NCBI GenBank assembly: GCA_040182905.1
Contig: JARQWU010000056.1
Location: 1 to 46,347, forward strand
DNA from: Barthelona sp. PAP020
Lineage: Eukaryota; Metamonada: BaSk clade
Direction: 5' to 3'
DNA: 46,347 nucleotides
Shown: positions 36,421 to 44,553 of the stretch, piece after piece
Position numbering within the stretch: position 1 is the first letter of the stretch
Layout: each line of letters starts with the position of its first letter
Notes under the pieces: generated by a model
Databases searched by the model: none
What the model saw: only the letters and a program-made list of their open reading frames with translations
Told to the model about the DNA's origin: nothing
Made by a program: the position numbers and the translations under genes

Positions 36421-37419
36421 TCAAGAAAAAATACTTTCTTCAATATCCCTAACAATACAAGAGTAAAACATTTCAGGATTTACATCCATTGGCCAATGAC
36501 CTAGACCATCAAGCAAAACATTCTTCAAAGTATGTTGTTTTATAAAAATTTGACTTTCTTTACTTAATGTTGAGGTGCACCAATAATAAACTTTCGGACA
36601 TGAAAGATTCAAATATTCAATTCCTGGTTCAGGATGATGTTCGGTTGAACGACCCCAAATCCAAAATGTATTTGGATCAGAACATTTGATTGAGTTAAGA
36701 TATCTTTGTGGAGCTTTTTTTTGAGAAACCAAATTTTCAACAACTGATTTAAAGTATTCATAAAACTCTTCAGCATCACTAAAATTTAGTGCTAGACCCG
36801 AAAAATAAGCATCTTGAATCGTCAAATTGCCTTCAACACTGATAATTAATTCAGGTGACACATTAAAACAAGATTTTAATAACTTTGTGGCTTCAACCAT
36901 TACAATACCAGAAACAGAATGTGCAACCAAAACAAACTTTCTTTTGGCAATCAAAGAAAATTGTTCAATCAATGACTTCCAAAGACCAGCCAAAATATCA
37001 ATTGTAAATCCGCTCTTAGAAACAGTCATTTTTCTCCCCAAACCAGGAGGATCAAAAATGAAAACTCTATAATTGTTCATCATTGTAACATTTTCAAAAG
37101 AATTCATAAAACATACACTCGTTTCACCAAAACCACCTAAAAACCAAACATCAATATTACTGTCAACATTTCCATTCATCCATAACGCCACAATATAATC
37201 ATCAATTTGAACAACTCGGTATTCATTCAAAAAACAATATTGATGGATAAAGTTTTTGGCTTTTTCAAACCCTTTCTCTTCACAAGCAATACATATCTGT
37301 TCTATTACTGTTTTAGACAAATTATCTGAATGTTCATATAACACTTCATTAAACGCTGTTATACAGTCATCATCATTTCGATATTTATCTACATCAAATA
37401 AAAATTCATTTGATAACAT
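36421..37419 (-). CDS. Alpha/beta hydrolase fold protein
   Basis: 332 residues. Hydrolase-fold landmarks are the oxyanion segment WFLGGFGETS (about 92-101), the strand YRVFIFDPPGLGRK (117-130), the nucleophile elbow AHSVSG with Ser168, and a late His in GLGHWPM (His308). The acidic residue usually found after strand 6 or 7 is not obvious: the expected strand reads VYYWCTST, without Asp or Glu. The protein may use an acid elsewhere or be weakly active. No signal peptide, so probably cytosolic. The substrate cannot be inferred. The N-terminal ~65 residues (helical, with ICIACEEKGFEKAKNF) are not part of the minimal fold. Confidence 0.75.
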   Translation of the reverse strand: MLSNEFLFDVDKYRNDDDCITAFNEVLYEHSDNLSKTVIEQICIACEEKGFEKAKNFIHQYCFLNEYRVVQIDDYIVALWMNGNVDSNIDVWFLGGFGETSVCFMNSFENVTMMNNYRVFIFDPPGLGRKMTVSKSGFTIDILAGLWKSLIEQFSLIAKRKFVLVAHSVSGIVMVEATKLLKSCFNVSPELIISVEGNLTIQDAYFSGLALNFSDAEEFYEYFKSVVENLVSQKKAPQRYLNSIKCSDPNTFWIWGRSTEHHPEPGIEYLNLSCPKVYYWCTSTLSKESQIFIKQHTLKNVLLDGLGHWPMDVNPEMFYSCIVRDIEESIFS

Positions 37420-37848
37420 GTTAAAAAAAATATTGTTGCAAAAATCAAAAAATTAACAGTCAATTCACATTAAAACCATCAATGAAATAATTTGCAAAAA
37501 ACAAACTAAAAATCTTGCAGTGATAAGGAAAATGTGCCCAAAGAAACTACGAAACAAAACTCCAAAGAAAAAAAAGAGGCATCTTCTTGAATAACAGATA
37601 AAACAGTTCAAAATATTATTGGTGTAATATTATTAATATAAGATTGAAATATTGTTTCTGAATCAATATAATTTCATGGAAAAATATAATTTTGAAACAA
37701 AAAAGAATCAACCCTTGAAAATTTTATCTCAATATGGCTCAACTCAACAACTTCCTTATTATTCACTTTTATGAATACCCAATTTTATCCATTTATCTTT
37801 AAAGAAACAAAAAACTTCGGAAAAACAGTGAAAATTTCTCAACAAAAA
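37420..37848. promoter_or_regulatory. Spacer: hydrolase upstream region and ankyrin gene 3' flank
   Basis: 429 bp, A-rich on the plus strand, with no open frame or RNA gene recognised. Confidence 0.35.
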
Positions 37849-40089
37849 TTATGAGAAATATGGTTTCAATAAATCAACAACTTCAGATTTTTGATTTGAT
37901 AAGGCAACATCTAAAGCAGTCCATCGATCGTTGACTTTTATATTCACATCTATTCCATAATCTAAGAGCAGCTTAACGACACCTACGCAACCATTTTGAC
38001 TGCTAACATACAATGAAGAAAATCCATCATTAGTGCACTTGTTAATATCAGCACCATTATCAAGCAACATTTTGGCAACTTCAACATTGTCCTTTTCAGA
38101 AGCAATATACAATGGAGAATGTCCAAGAAGTGTACATAAATTAACGTCTGCACCTTTATTTATCAGCAAATCAACAATTTCCACAAAATTTTGTTCACAA
38201 CTAACATACAATGGTGAAAACTTTTCTTTGAATCGAATATTTAAATCGGCACCATAGTCAACTAGCAATTTAACAATTTCAAAACATCCTTTTTCACAAC
38301 TGACATACAAGGGGGTTGCTTTGGAAGATGTACAATCATTAGGATTGGCTCCATGCTCCAACAGAAGTTTTACGATATCTGTAAAGCCCTTTTCACAACT
38401 GATGTATAACGGCGTAAATTCATTTTTAAACCTCAAAAAAATATCAGCATTATTGTCTAATAAAAGTCGAAGCACATTGATTTGTCCTTTTTCACAACAA
38501 ATATAAAGTGGTGTTGCACCTTCATTCGAACGGAAGTTGATATCATCCCCATCATCCAACAACAATTGGACAATTTCCAAATAACCATTTTGACAACAAA
38601 CATAAAAGGGAGAAAAACCTTCATACAATATTCTTTTATCGGCATCATATTTCAACAGAAGACGAACAAGATCAGTATATCCTTTTGAACAACCAACATA
38701 AAGAGGAGTTGCAGAAGTTTCAAGATGAAAATTGACATCATCTCCATCTTTCAACAATAATTCAGCAACATCTGTAAAACCTTTTTCACAAGCAATGTAC
38801 AATGGGGAAAACTTGTCAACAAATAAGATGCTCTTATCTGCTTCATATTTCAATAGAAGTTGAACCATGTCAACATCTCCTCTCTCACAACAAAGATACA
38901 ATAGAGTGGCAGTTTCAGCTGTGTGAAAGTTAATATCATCCCCATCATTCAATAGTAATTCGACAACGGCAAGATGTCCATTTTGGGAAGCAATGAAACA
39001 TGGAGGGAACTTATTGTCATACAAAATTGTTTTATCAGCACCATATTTTAACAAAAGACAGACAACATCGAAATGACCTTTTTCACAAGCAACATAAAGT
39101 GGTGTTGCACTTTCATTTGTCGGAAAATTCACGTCAGCTCCATAGTCTATCAATATTTGGGAAGTTTCAACATGATTATTTTGACAACTCACATACAAAG
39201 GCGAAATATTGCCATTCATACTTTTGTTTGGATCCGCACCAAAATCCAATAACAACCTAACAATATCTGCTTCACCTGTAAATGCAGCACCATAAAGAGC
39301 AGTTCTACCCTCCTTTCCCTGTTTATTTACATCAGCACCAGCTTTGATACATTGTTTAACTAACTCCATATTTCCATCACAAGCAGCATCATATATGGTC
39401 TTTAGTCGACCAATTTTATTATAACCAGTCAAATCTAAATCAATTGGAACAACTACTTTATCCAATCCATAAAAGGAAAACATGTCAGGCCTAGCACCAG
39501 AGTTTAATAGCAAATCGACTAAATTGCTCCTTTGAAAGTCACGACAAATATCTAAGGGAGATGTTCCATCATTTGTACAAAGGTTGGGATCAGCTCCATG
39601 ATTCAACAACAATTTTACAATCTCAAAAAGACCCTTTTTACAAGACAATAACAGTGGGGAACTACCAGTTAAAGAACTTTGATTAACATTTGCTCCATGA
39701 TTTAATAATTCTTCTACAATGTTTAAATGGCCCTTCTCACAACTGACCCAGAGTGGGGAAGTTCCATTTTTTCGACTTAAATTGATATCACATCTGAAAG
39801 TCAATAGAAGTCTCACGATATCAATATTTCCACGAAAACATGCCCACCAAAGAGCAGTTCTTTGTTCTTGATCCACAATATTAACATCTAAACCCGCTTC
39901 CAAATATCCTTGAACATATCCAAAATCTCCTTTTGAAGCAGCAACAACAAATGATTCTCCATCGAAATAAAAATAATTATTAACTTCATTCTGTTTTTGA
40001 TCATTAATAGATTCTGTTTGACATTTTAAATCTGATTTCATAATTCTAACAAAAATAAAAAATCCCAACTGGTTTTTTGCTTTTTCCAT
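37849..40089 (-). CDS. Ankyrin-repeat protein (about 21 repeats)
   Basis: 746 residues from the ATG at 40089 (MEKAKNQLG; the upstream reading starts at TTG; ATG 40041 is a second candidate). After about 50 residues the whole protein is ankyrin repeats of 32-33 residues, from FVVAASKGDFGYVQGYL to the final RWTALDVALSNQKSEVVDLL. There is a longer interruption of about 25 residues after repeat 5. Repeats 9-18 alternate between two sub-types, one with LLLKYGADK-like ends and one with LLLxDGDDINF-like ends, making a 65-66-residue super-repeat. There is no enzymatic or membrane domain, so a scaffold or binding protein is likely. Large ankyrin families are typical of trichomonads, but the partner is unknown. 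Confidence 0.9.
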   Translation of the reverse strand: MEKAKNQLGFFIFVRIMKSDLKCQTESINDQKQNEVNNYFYFDGESFVVAASKGDFGYVQGYLEAGLDVNIVDQEQRTALWWACFRGNIDIVRLLLTFRCDINLSRKNGTSPLWVSCEKGHLNIVEELLNHGANVNQSSLTGSSPLLLSCKKGLFEIVKLLLNHGADPNLCTNDGTSPLDICRDFQRSNLVDLLLNSGARPDMFSFYGLDKVVVPIDLDLTGYNKIGRLKTIYDAACDGNMELVKQCIKAGADVNKQGKEGRTALYGAAFTGEADIVRLLLDFGADPNKSMNGNISPLYVSCQNNHVETSQILIDYGADVNFPTNESATPLYVACEKGHFDVVCLLLKYGADKTILYDNKFPPCFIASQNGHLAVVELLLNDGDDINFHTAETATLLYLCCERGDVDMVQLLLKYEADKSILFVDKFSPLYIACEKGFTDVAELLLKDGDDVNFHLETSATPLYVGCSKGYTDLVRLLLKYDADKRILYEGFSPFYVCCQNGYLEIVQLLLDDGDDINFRSNEGATPLYICCEKGQINVLRLLLDNNADIFLRFKNEFTPLYISCEKGFTDIVKLLLEHGANPNDCTSSKATPLYVSCEKGCFEIVKLLVDYGADLNIRFKEKFSPLYVSCEQNFVEIVDLLINKGADVNLCTLLGHSPLYIASEKDNVEVAKMLLDNGADINKCTNDGFSSLYVSSQNGCVGVVKLLLDYGIDVNIKVNDRWTALDVALSNQKSEVVDLLKPYFS
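38220..39130 (-). repeat. Two-type ankyrin super-repeat (about 198 nt period, about five units)
   Basis: Within the ankyrin gene, type A repeats (ATPLYVxCEKG...LLLKYxADKxIL) alternate with type B repeats (KFSPxYIxCQNG...LLLxDGDDINF). DGDD replaces the usual HGAD in three B copies. The pattern suggests that pairs were duplicated as a unit. The last pairs drift back to the ordinary consensus. Confidence 0.7.
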
Positions 40090-40336
40090 TGAAATAGGAA
40101 TAGTCTTGGTGAATTCAATTCTACAAAAAAACAATAAATATAAATAGACTTTTGACCAAATGGTGTATTTACAAAAGAGAAAAAATAATGACTCCCAAAA
40201 ATTTTTCAAAACATGAAAATTACAATTTATCAAAGCACCTAACAAAGAAAATTAGGCAGAGAAAAAAGAGAGCTTGAAACAATTTTGACACAATGTAAAC
40301 TGAATAGTGAAAACATTCAAAATAAACAACATAAGG
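40090..40336. promoter_or_regulatory. Ankyrin gene upstream region
   Basis: 247 bp in frame with, but outside, the likely coding start. No ATG in that frame, and no other gene seen. Confidence 0.3.
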
Positions 40337-40717
40337 CTAAGTAAATGTTGGTTCATTATTTTGAACCTGCAATTGAAATGTGTTTGAACCAAAATCAGAA
40401 ATAGGAGTTTCTTCTGCTTGAATAGACTGTTGTATTTGTTCTAATTGAAAAGATTGATGTATTTGTTGAATACGTTCTTGAACTTGAATGTCTTGAATAC
40501 GTTCTTGAACTTGAATGTCTTGCACAATTTCTTGAACTTGAATGTCTTCAACTTCGTTTAAATTATCATTATCATTGAAAAACGGAGGTGGGGGTAAACT
40601 TGGCACAAGCTGTGATGCTGATGGTCCATCAATAGGATTCTGTAAATTACTATCGACTTGTGAATGTTGATGCAATTGCGAACTCTCTTTGTTGGGAAAA
40701 CGTCTGGGACCTTCCAT
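40337..40717 (-). CDS. Small Gln-rich protein with nonapeptide repeats, unknown
   Basis: 126 residues from the ATG at 40717 (MEGPRRFPNKESS; the upstream frame begins at TTG). The first half is Ser/Asn/Gln/Pro-rich with a PPPPFF motif. Residues about 58-84 are three tandem nonapeptides of the form DIQVQERIQ, and the Gln/Ile pattern continues (IQQIHQSFQLEQIQQSIQ), so an amphipathic helix or coiled coil is likely. There is no signal peptide or membrane segment. Not recognised. The repeat makes it a fast-evolving protein; coding status rests on the open frame, good ATG and in-frame 27-nt repeat period. Confidence 0.5.
   Translation of the reverse strand: MEGPRRFPNKESSQLHQHSQVDSNLQNPIDGPSASQLVPSLPPPPFFNDNDNLNEVEDIQVQEIVQDIQVQERIQDIQVQERIQQIHQSFQLEQIQQSIQAEETPISDFGSNTFQLQVQNNEPTFT
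40466..40546 (-). repeat. 27-nt tandem repeat, three units
   Basis: Units at 40466-40492, 40493-40519 and 40520-40546. The first two are identical, and the third differs in its first half. They encode the nonapeptide repeats of the Gln-rich protein. Confidence 0.9.
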
Positions 40718-40889
40718 AACCAATAAAAGAATTAAAAAAAAAAACAATAAATAAATTTATTTTCGCTTTCTGTGTTAAAATTTGTATTTGGAAAAAAAAA
40801 TGAAAACAAACAATTGACTATAAACAAAAAAATAACACAATTTAAAAAAAAAAACTGCAAAGACGATTGAAGCAGAGGGTGTAATTTGC

Positions 40890-41183
40890 TCAAAGTTGAA
40901 GCAAATCTGACAAAGTAACGTCGGAATTTCTTCTTTTATTGTATTCATTTTGAGACACATTCGGATGATCGGTCTTTTCAGCCAAATACTGACTCACAAT
41001 TTTCGATAATTGTCTTACAATAATAATAAATATTGTTGTCAATATTAAAAATCCTGGTATCATTTCCCTCCAAGCAGCAAAATCAAAAGTTTCAAGTATG
41101 CTTACAATAAAACCATCTGTTGGAATGCTTAACCCTAGTATGAAAGTAAAAATACAAATGAAGAAAAGAGTTGCAAATGACAT
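40890..41183 (-). CDS. Small two-helix membrane protein, unknown
   Basis: 97 residues. Two hydrophobic segments, at 3-19 (signal anchor or cleavable signal, ATLFFICIFTFILGLS) and 41-57 (MIPGFLILTTIFIIIV), are separated by a loop with an FDFAAW patch and followed by a basic-polar C-terminal tail (KRRNSDVTLSDLL). Not recognised; it resembles small ER membrane subunits in size and layout only. The start is a clear ATG whose 5' side is only 52 bp from the CAP-H ATG on the other strand, so the two genes must share promoter DNA. Confidence 0.55.
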   Translation of the reverse strand: MSFATLFFICIFTFILGLSIPTDGFIVSILETFDFAAWREMIPGFLILTTIFIIIVRQLSKIVSQYLAEKTDHPNVSQNEYNKRRNSDVTLSDLLQL

Positions 41184-41235
41184 TCAAAAAAAAAAATGAA
41201 AAAACAAAAAGGAATTTTTCCATTTCATGTTTTAA
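41184..41235. promoter_or_regulatory. Very short divergent promoter (small membrane protein / CAP-H)
   Basis: 52 bp between two divergent ATGs, with an A11 run, the shortest intergenic space in the window. Transcription starts may lie inside this gap or overlap the opposite gene. Confidence 0.45.
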
Positions 41236-43063
41236 ATGAATGAAGCTGAAGAAATCTTTCAAAGATGTATTACTTTATCAAATCAAAATGTTTAATTTCT
41301 GTTGTCTGACCAAAAAAACTAACAACCTTTAGAAAATTACCAGCCAAAATACATGGAAACTACCATTAATTCAACAACTTGATCATATTTTTGATTATTC
41401 AAAAGATGAAGATAATAGTACAAATTTTCAAAAAGCTTCAATTGCGGTTGATGCTTCAATTAAAATATATTCCAGAAGAGTTGATTCCATACATAACAAT
41501 TTATTTCAAGCCTTATCCACCTTAACTATTGGAGATGATAAAACAGAAGAAGATACGTTCAAAGAAAAGAGTGACAATACTTCTTTTAAAAAAAAAGCCA
41601 ACACCAAAAAAGCCGTTACTTTCATTGAAAATACCAAAGATATCATATTGAAAGATGTAGAACGAGAGTTGCATTGTATTGATCCCAATTTTTCTGCAAT
41701 TTCTGCTCGTTTAGATCAAAGTTCCAAAGAGCTGTTTTTAAATACACTTGAAACAATCCCTCAAGGAGGATATTCATTGAATGGGTCGTTTATTCCTTTA
41801 GTTTCTTCTCATGATCACGATAATTATTTCACCAAAGACAATTCAAACTGCACTCTCAATAACTTGGATATTTGTTCAAATATTCAATTGTCTCAATTAG
41901 AAAGTCAATTATTACGTTATTTGGATGATAACATTAAAGAAACGGTAGTTGTGAAAGAAACTGTTGAAATAACAAAGAATGAAGGTGTTGAGTTGGTATG
42001 CAATAACGTTGATTTTGAAGCAAATGATATTGAAGGATTTGAAGAATTGGATAATTTTGCTAATTTTGACGATGATAATACTGTTATTGATGATGAAATT
42101 CAAGCTTCGGAAACGTTAGAAAGTTTTAAAGATGTTGAAAATTTGAATCTAGAAATTAAATTGCCTGAATTGGACGATGCAATTAGAATTGATGAAAATC
42201 GTGCAACAACTCATACAACGACCAAAGAGTCTGATTTTTTTAATAATGTTCATACTTGGAAAAGATCTGGAAATCGAGCCAAAGACACAAGAAAATTAAA
42301 AAAGAGTGTGGGTATTTTAGCTTGTAAAACTACCGTTGAACCAAAAAATAATGTTTTAATTAATTCTGCTAATTTTGATGTTGATGAATTGCTTAGCTCA
42401 ATTGATCGATCTTTATTTGAATTGGGTGATTCTAAAAGTGTAGATATGACTAAAGCTGCGATTACAAAACGAAATAAAATTTTCCAAAAAGTACATGAAA
42501 GCAAAGAATCAAAAGAACTTGAAATTAAGGATAAAATGGATAGTAAATCAAATGTTTGGAATTTTTCAACTTTGAATGAAAGATTTGACAAAATTTTTAC
42601 GATTTATTCAAGTGAAAATACCTATGAGACTCCAATCAAGAATGAAAAGGACGAATGCTTGGCAAATCCTCCTTTTTCCGCTGAATTGTTAATTTCTCCT
42701 CAGGGAGATCTTGATTATTCTATGATTGATGATTATATTGAAGATAGATTAGATGAAGACAATGATAGTGATGAAAAAGATGAAAAAGATGAGATTATTG
42801 CTTTGCCAAGTAGTCTAAACATTTTAAAACCTAGGTTAGATGTTCGTAGATTGAAAAAGGTATTATGGAACTTTATTAATGAACAAACAGAAAATGAAAT
42901 CAATATTGAATGTGTTTTTGCGTTTGCTCAGAAAAAAATTGCTTCAAAAGGATATGAATCCCCTACAATTCATTATTTAATGGTATGTTTATTGCATTTA
43001 ATCAATGAAAAAAGTTTGTCCCTTTCTTCTGATTTAATGTTAACAAAAAATGTAAATGTTTAA
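41236..43063 (+). CDS. CAPH: Condensin kleisin subunit CAP-H/Brn1 (two exons)
   Basis: Closes the condensin ring by bridging the SMC2 and SMC4 heads for mitotic chromosome compaction. The CDS is join(41236..41289,41333..43063), giving 594 residues. The N-terminal kleisin helices read IFQRCITLSNQN-KITSQNTW, LPLIQQLDHIF, then NFQKASIAVDASIKIYSRRVDSIH, which fit the SMC2-neck-binding region of CAP-H. A central HTWKRSGNRAKDTRK segment resembles the HEAT-subunit-binding part. The C-terminal winged helix ends THYLMVCLLHLINEKSLSL-like, matching CAP-H. Linkers are acidic. Family length is about 700-750, so this is somewhat short. Without the intron the frame has no ATG before 41648 and the first kleisin helix is lost. 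Confidence 0.9.
41290..41332 (+). other. 43-nt intron in CAP-H
   Basis: Begins GTTTAA, ends ACTAACAACCTTTAG, phase 0. Exon 1 is 54 nt (18 codons). Splicing joins SNQN to KITSQ, continuing the conserved first kleisin helix. Unspliced, the exon 1 frame hits TAA within the intron. Confidence 0.85.
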
Positions 43064-43299
43064 GATTATTTTTGTTTTATTGTACTTCATTGTCAATTAT
43101 TTATAAATTAAAAAGCATGACAAAGGTTATTTGATTAGTTATTTATTTATTACTAAATTGAAAAAAGAATCTGTTGAACTTTGATTTTGAAAAAATGTTT
43201 ACATTCTTTTAATGGAAGATTGGAAAAAAAAAACAATTTGTGTTGGTTTACAATAAGTGATTTTTCTTCTTGGGAAAAAAAAATATTGCATTGTGATTG

Positions 43300-44241
43300 A
43301 TGGATGATTCAATTTCAAAACATTCAGAAAGAGCTTTACAAAATTTGGCAAATTATGTTCTTGAAGGAAAGAGATTACTGTTTGTGACGGGTGCAGGATT
43401 ATCTGTTTGTTCAGGAATTTTGCCTTATCGCGGTGCACCTGATGCGATTTGGAATAATTACCTCACAGAAACTGGTACTAAATCAAGCTTTTTAAACAAT
43501 CCAGACAAATGGTGGAATGAATTTTGGCTAAGAACTCACGAAAAATCAATGTTTTTCAATGCAAGGCCAAATCCTGGACATGTGGCAATAACAGCTTTAT
43601 CAAAAATATGTTCCATCAAGGTCATCACTCAGAATATTGACAAATTACATCAAAAATCAGGATTTAGAAATGAGGATTTGTCACAGATACATGGTGAATT
43701 AGGCTCTTACAAATGTTCAGGGATGAAGACTTTTTGTAAATACAATGTAAAAGAATGGATTTCAAACTTGAATTTGGGAAACTTTGCAAAAAAAGGCACT
43801 TCTTTAAAAAAAAACAATTTGTTGATCTCACCACCCAAGTGTCCGGAGTGTGGAGCCTATTTGATGCCTGCAACATTATTATTTGATGAAAGTTATGATT
43901 CACATGATTTATATAAATATGATCAAGCAAGAGAATGGGTTTTGCATGCTGATGTAATTGCCTTTGTGGGAACTTCGTTCTCAGTGGGAATAACTGCCAT
44001 TATTCTAGAAATGGCCTTAAAAGCAAAAAGACCTCTTTACAATTTTAATGTTGGTATAGACAGTGAAGTACACAATTATAGTATGAATCATATCATTGGA
44101 AGTGCTGTGGAAACACTACCAAGACTGTTTGAAATTGTTTTTGAAAGACAGAAGACGACTTTTAACAATTATTCAAGACAAAGATTATGGCTAACAAAAC
44201 CGTTGGGTTCTCCAAAATATGAACCTTTGCTTGAAGAATAG
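43300..44241 (+). CDS. Sirtuin (NAD-dependent protein deacylase family)
   Basis: 313 residues from the ATG at 43300. Rossmann motifs are GAGLSVCSGI (31-40), TQNIDKLH (110-117) and GTSFSVG, with catalytic His131 in IHGELG. The zinc-binding cysteines appear to be C139, C146, C181 and C184; the first pair is spaced by six residues (CSGMKTFC) instead of the usual two, and the second pair is CPEC. The canonical GIPDFRG reads GILPYRG, so the Asp-Phe pair is changed as in some bacterial-type or class III/U sirtuins. After this comes a W-rich stretch (DKWWNEFW). The acyl group removed cannot be deduced. It may act on histones, given RBBP4 and CAP-H nearby, but that is context only. Confidence 0.88.
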   Translation: MDDSISKHSERALQNLANYVLEGKRLLFVTGAGLSVCSGILPYRGAPDAIWNNYLTETGTKSSFLNNPDKWWNEFWLRTHEKSMFFNARPNPGHVAITALSKICSIKVITQNIDKLHQKSGFRNEDLSQIHGELGSYKCSGMKTFCKYNVKEWISNLNLGNFAKKGTSLKKNNLLISPPKCPECGAYLMPATLLFDESYDSHDLYKYDQAREWVLHADVIAFVGTSFSVGITAIILEMALKAKRPLYNFNVGIDSEVHNYSMNHIIGSAVETLPRLFEIVFERQKTTFNNYSRQRLWLTKPLGSPKYEPLLEE

Positions 44242-44553
44242 TCAATACACACGCAAAAGTCATTTTGTTTTTTTTTTTTCCAATAAATTTTTTTTTTGAA
44301 GCAATGAAGATTGTGGATTTTATTAGCCTTTTTTTTTTCAATGACATTTGTAAAAGTATGAAATGATTGTGGATTCAGATTCATTGTCTTCATTTTTTTC
44401 ATATCTTTTCTTGTATCCCTATGTAAAAAAGACATTATTTGTGTATAAAGTTTACTCTAACAAAAACAATTAAAACTTTCACCAAATTTCTCGTCATTTC
44501 CACAATTCAATAAATTTTCCGATCTTGTTTCTTTCTTTTTTTTTTAGTTTGCA
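44242..44553. promoter_or_regulatory. Spacer: sirtuin 3' flank and hexosaminidase upstream region
   Basis: 312 bp with an AATAAA signal (near 44282), several T9-T13 runs and a T10 run ending AG just before the ATG at 44554. No other gene seen; a minus-strand frame here has no conserved content. Confidence 0.4.

Noticed and set aside
40090-40245. Hydrophobic N-terminal extension of the ankyrin protein that could be a membrane anchor
   Set aside because: The frame opens at TTG with no ATG, so the hydrophobic stretch is probably untranslated leader.
41648-43063. CAP-H as a single-exon gene starting at 41648
   Set aside because: The kleisin N-terminal helices are encoded upstream at 41236-41640 and the frame is open after the intron.
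44169-44435. Minus-strand frame of 88 codons after the sirtuin
   Set aside because: Overlaps the sirtuin 3' end, Lys-rich translation of T runs, no recognisable domain.
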